Source of the DNA: RBG-16-64-43 sp964353865
GTDB taxonomy: Bacteria > Chloroflexota > Anaerolineae > Anaerolineales > RBG-16-64-43
Assembly: GCA_964353865.1 (NCBI GenBank)
Contig: CAYGXJ010000127.1
Coordinates: 1-64,000, forward strand
Direction: 5' to 3'
DNA length: 64,000 nt
Position 1 is the first letter of the stretch, and every line of letters begins with the position of its first letter. The notes under the pieces were generated by a model. The model was not told the origin of the DNA. It saw nothing but the letters and a program-made list of their open reading frames with translations, and made no database searches. Shown piece after piece: positions 60,062 through 64,000 of the stretch. A program made the translations under genes and the position numbers.

Positions 60062-61741
60062 CTAGCGGACCGGTTCGACGTTTAGCAACGAGATGCCGAC
60101 CTGGATTCCCAGCGGGGAAGGAATGAAGCCGGTGAATCGGTCACTGCGATAGGCCTGCAGCGTGTCTTCGCTCGCCAGCACGATGTAGGGCTTATCGTTG
60201 AAGACCATCTCCTGCATCTCCCAGATGATCTTCTGGCGCTTCGCCTTGTCGACCGTAACCTGCTGTTCGAGGTAGAGCGCGTCGTAAGCCGGGTTCATGT
60301 AGCCGCTGTCACTCCACCCGCCATCCACGAATTGATCGCTGGTCATGACGCTCAGAATGAAATCCGGGTCCGGATCGGGTCCCCAACCCCACAGCGCCAA
60401 ATCGTAATCCCCGGTCGGGGTAATGCGCGCAGTCAGGCTGTCGGGGTCCACAGATTCGGGTATGGACTTGATGCCCACTTGGCCAAACCAGTCGGTCATC
60501 ATGTCGGCGATGCGCGGGTAGAGCGGATTGTCGGAGGGGAACTGCAGTCGCAACTCCAGGCGATCCTCGCCCTTGGCGCGTACACCATCGCTCCCCATGA
60601 GGTAACCTGCCGCCTCGAGGATGCGGTTGGCTTCGTCAAGGTTGAACCCGATATCCTGGATGTCGCTGTTGTGCCAGAAGCCGCCTCCCAGCGTGGGCGG
60701 AACGATCGTCGCCAACGGCGCGGCCAGTCCCTGGAATGCGACCTCGACGATATCGCTCTTGTTGATGGCGGTGGCGAGGGCCAGACGGACCTGCGGGTCT
60801 TCGAGAGCCGGGTTCCTCGTCGGCACGGGGTCATGATCCCGTGGCACCGAGTTGACGATCAATTCATAGAAGTAGCGCCCGGGGGTTGCCGTGGCGACAA
60901 CGTTTTCAAAGCCCTTCACTGTCTTGAAGGCACTGGCGGGCACCTCCAGGATGGTGTCGATGTCACCGACTTTGATGGCTTGGATCATGGCATCGGAGTT
61001 ATCGAAAGTCTGGAAAATAACCTGATCGATCTTGGGTGACCCGTCGACATACGCCCGGTTGGCGTCCAGGATAAGAATACCCTTGTCCTTGTCGAAGGTG
61101 TTGATCTTGAATGGGCCGGTCCCCACGACCTCGAAATTGTTGAAGTTCTGCAGGTCCTCCACCCCGGTGAAGCCCGTGAAGTCCTTGGGGTAGATGGCAT
61201 ACAGGAACGATAGTCGATACTCCATGTTTCCGATGGGGCTCTCAAGCACGATCTGAAGCGTCTTGTCGTCGAGAGCCGTGACTTCCTTGAAGCCGGCCGG
61301 GTAGTTCGAGATGGCCGCCCAGCCGTCGGGGTTGCTCATCACGGCATTGATCGCCCAGGCCATGTCGTCTGCGGTGAACTTCTCCCCTGTATGCCATGTG
61401 ATCCCGTCCTTCAGGGTGAAAGTCCACGTCAGACCATCGGCGGAGCTTGACCATTCCTTGGCCAATGCGCCGACGTACTCGCCGGTGGGTGCCTCCGTGA
61501 CCAGAGGGTTATAGACCAGGTCGAAGACGTCGTACGACTCGGTGAGGAAGGCGTATGCCGGATTGAGGGTATCGGGTGCACCCAGCCAGCCAATTCGCAG
61601 CACAGCCGGCTCGCCGGCCGGACCCGGACCCTCAGCAGTCGGCGTCGCAGCTGACGAGGAAGAGGTGGCTTTGGGGCCACAGGCAGAGACAAGAAGGACA
61701 ACGAGGAGCAGGAAGGACGCCCGGTGGCATCGAGTGGACAT
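60062..61741 (-). CDS. Second peptide ABC transporter substrate-binding lipoprotein
   Basis: An SBP_bac_5 lipoprotein of 559 residues: signal peptide SFLLLVVLLVSAC with the lipidated Cys near 22, Ser/Thr-rich linker, then LRIGWLGAPDTLNPAYAF, FTLKDGITWHTGEKFTADDMAWAIN, and VRLALATAINKSDIVEVAF. First gene of the operon. ATG 61741 is chosen by AAGGAG 5-6 bases upstream; the longer frame has no signal peptide at its start. Confidence 0.94.
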   Translation of the reverse strand: MSTRCHRASFLLLVVLLVSACGPKATSSSSAATPTAEGPGPAGEPAVLRIGWLGAPDTLNPAYAFLTESYDVFDLVYNPLVTEAPTGEYVGALAKEWSSSADGLTWTFTLKDGITWHTGEKFTADDMAWAINAVMSNPDGWAAISNYPAGFKEVTALDDKTLQIVLESPIGNMEYRLSFLYAIYPKDFTGFTGVEDLQNFNNFEVVGTGPFKINTFDKDKGILILDANRAYVDGSPKIDQVIFQTFDNSDAMIQAIKVGDIDTILEVPASAFKTVKGFENVVATATPGRYFYELIVNSVPRDHDPVPTRNPALEDPQVRLALATAINKSDIVEVAFQGLAAPLATIVPPTLGGGFWHNSDIQDIGFNLDEANRILEAAGYLMGSDGVRAKGEDRLELRLQFPSDNPLYPRIADMMTDWFGQVGIKSIPESVDPDSLTARITPTGDYDLALWGWGPDPDPDFILSVMTSDQFVDGGWSDSGYMNPAYDALYLEQQVTVDKAKRQKIIWEMQEMVFNDKPYIVLASEDTLQAYRSDRFTGFIPSPLGIQVGISLLNVEPVR

Positions 61742-61776
61742 GGGGTCTCCTTTTGTCGCAATGGGGTGGCCCATTG

Positions 61777-61785
61777 ATATTAGCA
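61777..61785 (-). promoter_or_regulatory. Extended -10 promoter of the second peptide ABC operon
   Basis: The minus strand reads TGCTAATAT. It would start transcription near 61770, giving a leader of ~29 bases containing the AAGGAG site before ATG 61741. There is no consensus -35; a palindrome occupies that position. Confidence 0.55.
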
Positions 61786-61796
61786 CAAATCGCTTC

Positions 61797-61810
61797 GGTC
61801 TGATCAGACC
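61797..61810. promoter_or_regulatory. Palindromic operator candidate
   Basis: GGTCTGATCAGACC is a perfect 14-base palindrome that overlaps the -35 region of the extended -10 promoter at 61777-61785. Its position suits an activator or repressor site for the binding-protein operon. The binding protein is unknown. Confidence 0.5.
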
Positions 61811-62065
61811 CTCAAAGCGCATTGCCCAAAGAGCGAACCGCACCCCCTCGCAGTCGACGCCCACGTGCAGGATTGGGTGATCGGCTGCCGCCGGTCGGGC
61901 GCCGTGGAGTGCAGCTCCGGCAAGTCCACTGGCCGACGGGAGAGTGATTCGATCTCCCTGCAGCCCGTCCCCCTGCAATCGGAGAGCGAGTCGTGGTATG
62001 GTGAATGAGATGTGTCATCGTACGGTTTTGAGCTGTCACGCTCAACTTGCGCTCGCAGGAGAAGA

Positions 62066-63160
62066 ATGGATACCTCTCTCGCTATTGGCTTGATGGCCCT
62101 TGCCCTTCTGGCCCTGGTCGGGATGGCCCTGCTGGTCACCTTGCTCCTACGGCGCCCAGGCGATTCCGGAGGGCAAGCGGGTCCTCTGCAGGTACTGACC
62201 CAATCCATAGGTACCCTGCAGACGGAGATACGTGGCCTGGCCGAACGCGTGGCGGCGGTGGAACGCGGTCAGGCCAAAGTGGGCGAAGACGTGGCGGCGG
62301 TTTCGACCCGCCTGGTGTACACGGGCGCGCTTGCCCAAGGGCTCACCGACACCACCGCCTCGATTCGCGAGGGGTTAGCTTCGGCCCAGGAAACGCTTAG
62401 CGCCTTGCGGTCGCAGGCCTCCGCCCGCCATGATATCGAACGCCAGACGGCGGAATCGATCCGCCGCCTGGAGGCAGTGATCGCCGGGACGCAATCGCGC
62501 GGCGCAGCGGGCGAGAACATCCTCGATCTGGTGCTGGCACAATTGCCGGCCGAATGGCAAGTGCGCAACTTCCAAATCGGCAACAAGACGGTGGAATTCG
62601 GCTTGCGACTGCCCAACAACCTGATTTTGCCCATCGACAGCAAGTGGACCTCCGCGGGCTTGCTGGAACAAATGGCCGACACTCGCGATCCGGACGAGCA
62701 GCAACGCCTCAAGGCGCAAATCGAAAAGGCGGTGCTGGCCAAGGCGCGCGAGGTGCGCAAGTACATCGACCCAAGCGCTACCGTCAGCTTCGGAATAGCT
62801 GCAGTGCCCGACGCGGTGTATGACCTGTGCGCCGCCGTGCGAGTCGAAGTCATGGAGATGGGCGTGGTGCTGCTGAGCTACAGCCTCTTCATCCCTTACC
62901 TGCTGCTGGTGTTCCAGACCACGCTCAACACGTCCCACGATTTGGACCTGCAGCAAGTCAGCGCCTACATCCAGCGCACGCAGGAGAGCCTGACCGCCCT
63001 GCAAGCGGAACTCGAAGGGCGCCTCTCCAAGGGCATCACCATGGTCGAGAACTCGCGCGATGAGCTGCGGCTCCTGGCGAGCCGCGCGGCGCTGGGGCTC
63101 ACCAGCGTGCAGCTGTCTTCGGGGGCGCAGGCCGACGCGCCGACACAGCGCGCCGACTGA
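62066..63160 (+). CDS. rmuC: DNA recombination protein RmuC
   Basis: A 364-residue RmuC-family protein, predicted to be a membrane-anchored nuclease-like protein limiting DNA inversion or rearrangement. TM helix near 5-29 (LAIGLMALALLALVGMALLV), coiled-coil (about 40-150), then the RmuC domain: SRGAAGENILDLVLAQLPAEW, VEFGLRLPNNLILPIDSKW (the PD-(D/E)xK-like core) and AREVRKYIDPS. ATG 62066 is chosen since AGGAG lies upstream and the helix follows; the frame opens at 62012. Typical length is 400-475, so this is a short version. Confidence 0.92.
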   Translation: MDTSLAIGLMALALLALVGMALLVTLLLRRPGDSGGQAGPLQVLTQSIGTLQTEIRGLAERVAAVERGQAKVGEDVAAVSTRLVYTGALAQGLTDTTASIREGLASAQETLSALRSQASARHDIERQTAESIRRLEAVIAGTQSRGAAGENILDLVLAQLPAEWQVRNFQIGNKTVEFGLRLPNNLILPIDSKWTSAGLLEQMADTRDPDEQQRLKAQIEKAVLAKAREVRKYIDPSATVSFGIAAVPDAVYDLCAAVRVEVMEMGVVLLSYSLFIPYLLLVFQTTLNTSHDLDLQQVSAYIQRTQESLTALQAELEGRLSKGITMVENSRDELRLLASRAALGLTSVQLSSGAQADAPTQRAD

Positions 63161-63286
63161 ACCATCGAGGCTAAGTCCGCCGATCCTCACTTCCACAAAC
63201 AGATGCTGGTGCAACGTGAGTCTCTGGGTTCGCCTCGCATTGTCCTCCTTCGCCGCGCCCGGGCTGCGTTCCACGACCGCACGCCG

Positions 63287-63295
63287 TGCTATAGT
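63287..63295 (+). promoter_or_regulatory. Extended -10 box for the EamA transporter
   Basis: TGCTATAGT is an extended -10, 10 bases before the ATG at 63306; transcription would start about 3 bases before it, so the mRNA may be leaderless. No Shine-Dalgarno sequence is present. -35 is not consensus. Confidence 0.5.
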
Positions 63296-63305
63296 TGCCC
63301 CCTCT

Positions 63306-64000
63306 ATGGCCGACACCCCCGACATCCTCACAATTCCTACAACGGGTGCTTCCCATTCCCGTACCCGGGCTATCCTCGAAGCGCTCATCGCCTCGATGAT
63401 TTGGGCGACCTCATTTGTTTTCGTCCGGGTGGGCATGGACGAAGTCGGCCCGCTGACCATGGCCGGCTTGCGCTATTTCGGCGCTTTCTTGCTCATGTTG
63501 CCCTTCATCCGCTGGCGATCCAACGCGCGCGCCTTGCGCTCAAGGGGCGTTTGGCTCAGGTTGACTGGGATTGCCCTGGGCGTGTACACAGTGGGCAACG
63601 GAGCGCTCTACTGGTCGCTGAAGTACATCTCACCCACCACCGCCTCATTCATCGTCGGGCTGCTCCCGCTTCTGGTGCTGGCGGCCGGGATCGCCTATTT
63701 GCGCGAACGCCCGACCTTGCGCCAAGTCGGCGGCGTGGTATTGTGCGTGGCGGGCTGCGCCTTGTTCTTTGCGATGGGGCTCGCGCCGGGTCAACCGCTG
63801 GGCCTGGCAATCGCCGTGATCGGGGTGGCAGGCTTTGCCGTGTTTGCCATCCTCAGCCGGGACGTGGCGCGCATGGGCCAACTCGACACCTTCACCTTGA
63901 CCGCCCTGCCATTGGGGCTCGGCGGCGCGTCGCTGCTCATCCTGGCCATCTCGGTCGAGGGAGTCACGCTGCCCTCATGGCGAGTGTGGACCCTTGTCGG
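63306..64000 (+). CDS. EamA/DMT-family transporter, partial
   Basis: The 5' part (about 231 codons) of a drug/metabolite transporter cut by the window end. The sequence reads ALIASMIWATSFVFVRVGMD, then LTMAGLRYFGAFLLMLPFIRW and ISPTTASFIVGLLPLLVLAAG, the EamA repeat of four to five helices, followed by the second repeat's beginning. Typical length is ~300 residues in ten helices, so about 70 are missing. Substrate is unknown; relatives export amino acids or metabolites. Confidence 0.9.
   Translation, partial: MADTPDILTIPTTGASHSRTRAILEALIASMIWATSFVFVRVGMDEVGPLTMAGLRYFGAFLLMLPFIRWRSNARALRSRGVWLRLTGIALGVYTVGNGALYWSLKYISPTTASFIVGLLPLLVLAAGIAYLRERPTLRQVGGVVLCVAGCALFFAMGLAPGQPLGLAIAVIGVAGFAVFAILSRDVARMGQLDTFTLTALPLGLGGASLLILAISVEGVTLPSWRVWTLV

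Larger units (their letters stand above)
61742..62065. other. Divergent intergenic region with promoter elements
   Basis: No gene is seen in this 324-base gap between the binding-protein gene (minus) and rmuC (plus). It holds the extended -10 promoter and palindrome for the ABC operon, listed separately; I see no equally good promoter for rmuC. Short frames here translate to unconserved sequence. Confidence 0.5.

Noticed and set aside
1..64000. CRISPR arrays, prophage, integrase or transposase genes, tRNA and rRNA genes
   Set aside because: None seen on inspection of the intergenic gaps; small tRNA genes cannot be excluded without a covariance search.

Overview
The window is a 64 kb stretch of GC-rich bacterial chromosome, coding-dense and almost entirely on the minus strand. 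I recognise no rRNA, tRNA, CRISPR array, phage module or intact insertion sequence. The gene set (tungsten-type aldehyde ferredoxin oxidoreductase, two moeA genes of which one carries a periplasmic-binding-like domain, VanW, DUF362, NarL/LiaR-type regulators with a GAF-containing histidine kinase, several Dpp/Opp operons) suggests a heterotrophic, probably facultatively or strictly anaerobic Chloroflexota bacterium of the Anaerolineae kind. That assignment is an inference from gene content, not from a marker gene.

Layout. 0-1.2 kb: an unknown membrane protein and a gene-poor stretch. 1.2-8.5 kb: a minus-strand operon starting at an extended -10 promoter (8582-8590): HerA/DUF853-like ATPase, RmlC-like cupin, moeA, a polysaccharide deacetylase lipoprotein and a moeA-PBP fusion. 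8.7-23.6 kb: mostly housekeeping and envelope genes: DinB-like protein, pteridine-reductase-like SDR, proline dehydrogenase, L,D-transpeptidase, Trm112-like protein, VanW protein, phospholipase D-like protein, methyltransferase, glycerol-3-phosphate dehydrogenase, PHP phosphoesterase, LPG-synthase-like membrane protein, DUF362 protein, PfpI protein and an isoprenylcysteine-methyltransferase-like protein. 23.6-29.8 kb: a complete dipeptide/oligopeptide ABC operon (OppD, OppF, binding protein, DppB, DppC). 29.9-33.7 kb: a two-component system plus an extra response regulator with an atypical receiver.

33.9-51.8 kb is the most distinctive part: fourteen genes in one direction, headed by an Lrp/AsnC regulator with a clear sigma70 promoter. 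It encodes two APC permeases, a saccharopine-dehydrogenase-like enzyme, a PatA/YgjG-like putrescine aminotransferase, three more class III aminotransferases, CoA-acylating methylmalonate-semialdehyde dehydrogenase, a GABA-aminotransferase-like enzyme, an aldehyde ferredoxin oxidoreductase, an aldehyde dehydrogenase and a MoaD/ThiS-like protein, with a nucleotidyltransferase-like/metallophosphoesterase pair in the middle. The simplest reading is uptake of amines or omega-amino acids, transamination to semialdehydes, and oxidation of those by NAD(P)-, CoA- or ferredoxin-linked enzymes. GC-rich hairpins lie in many of the gene junctions.

52.6-61.7 kb is a second peptide-scavenging region: an S9 peptidase and a creatininase-family hydrolase on the plus strand converge on a second Dpp/Opp operon, separated by a good intrinsic terminator. 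62.0-64.0 kb carries rmuC and the start of an EamA-family transporter that runs off the window.
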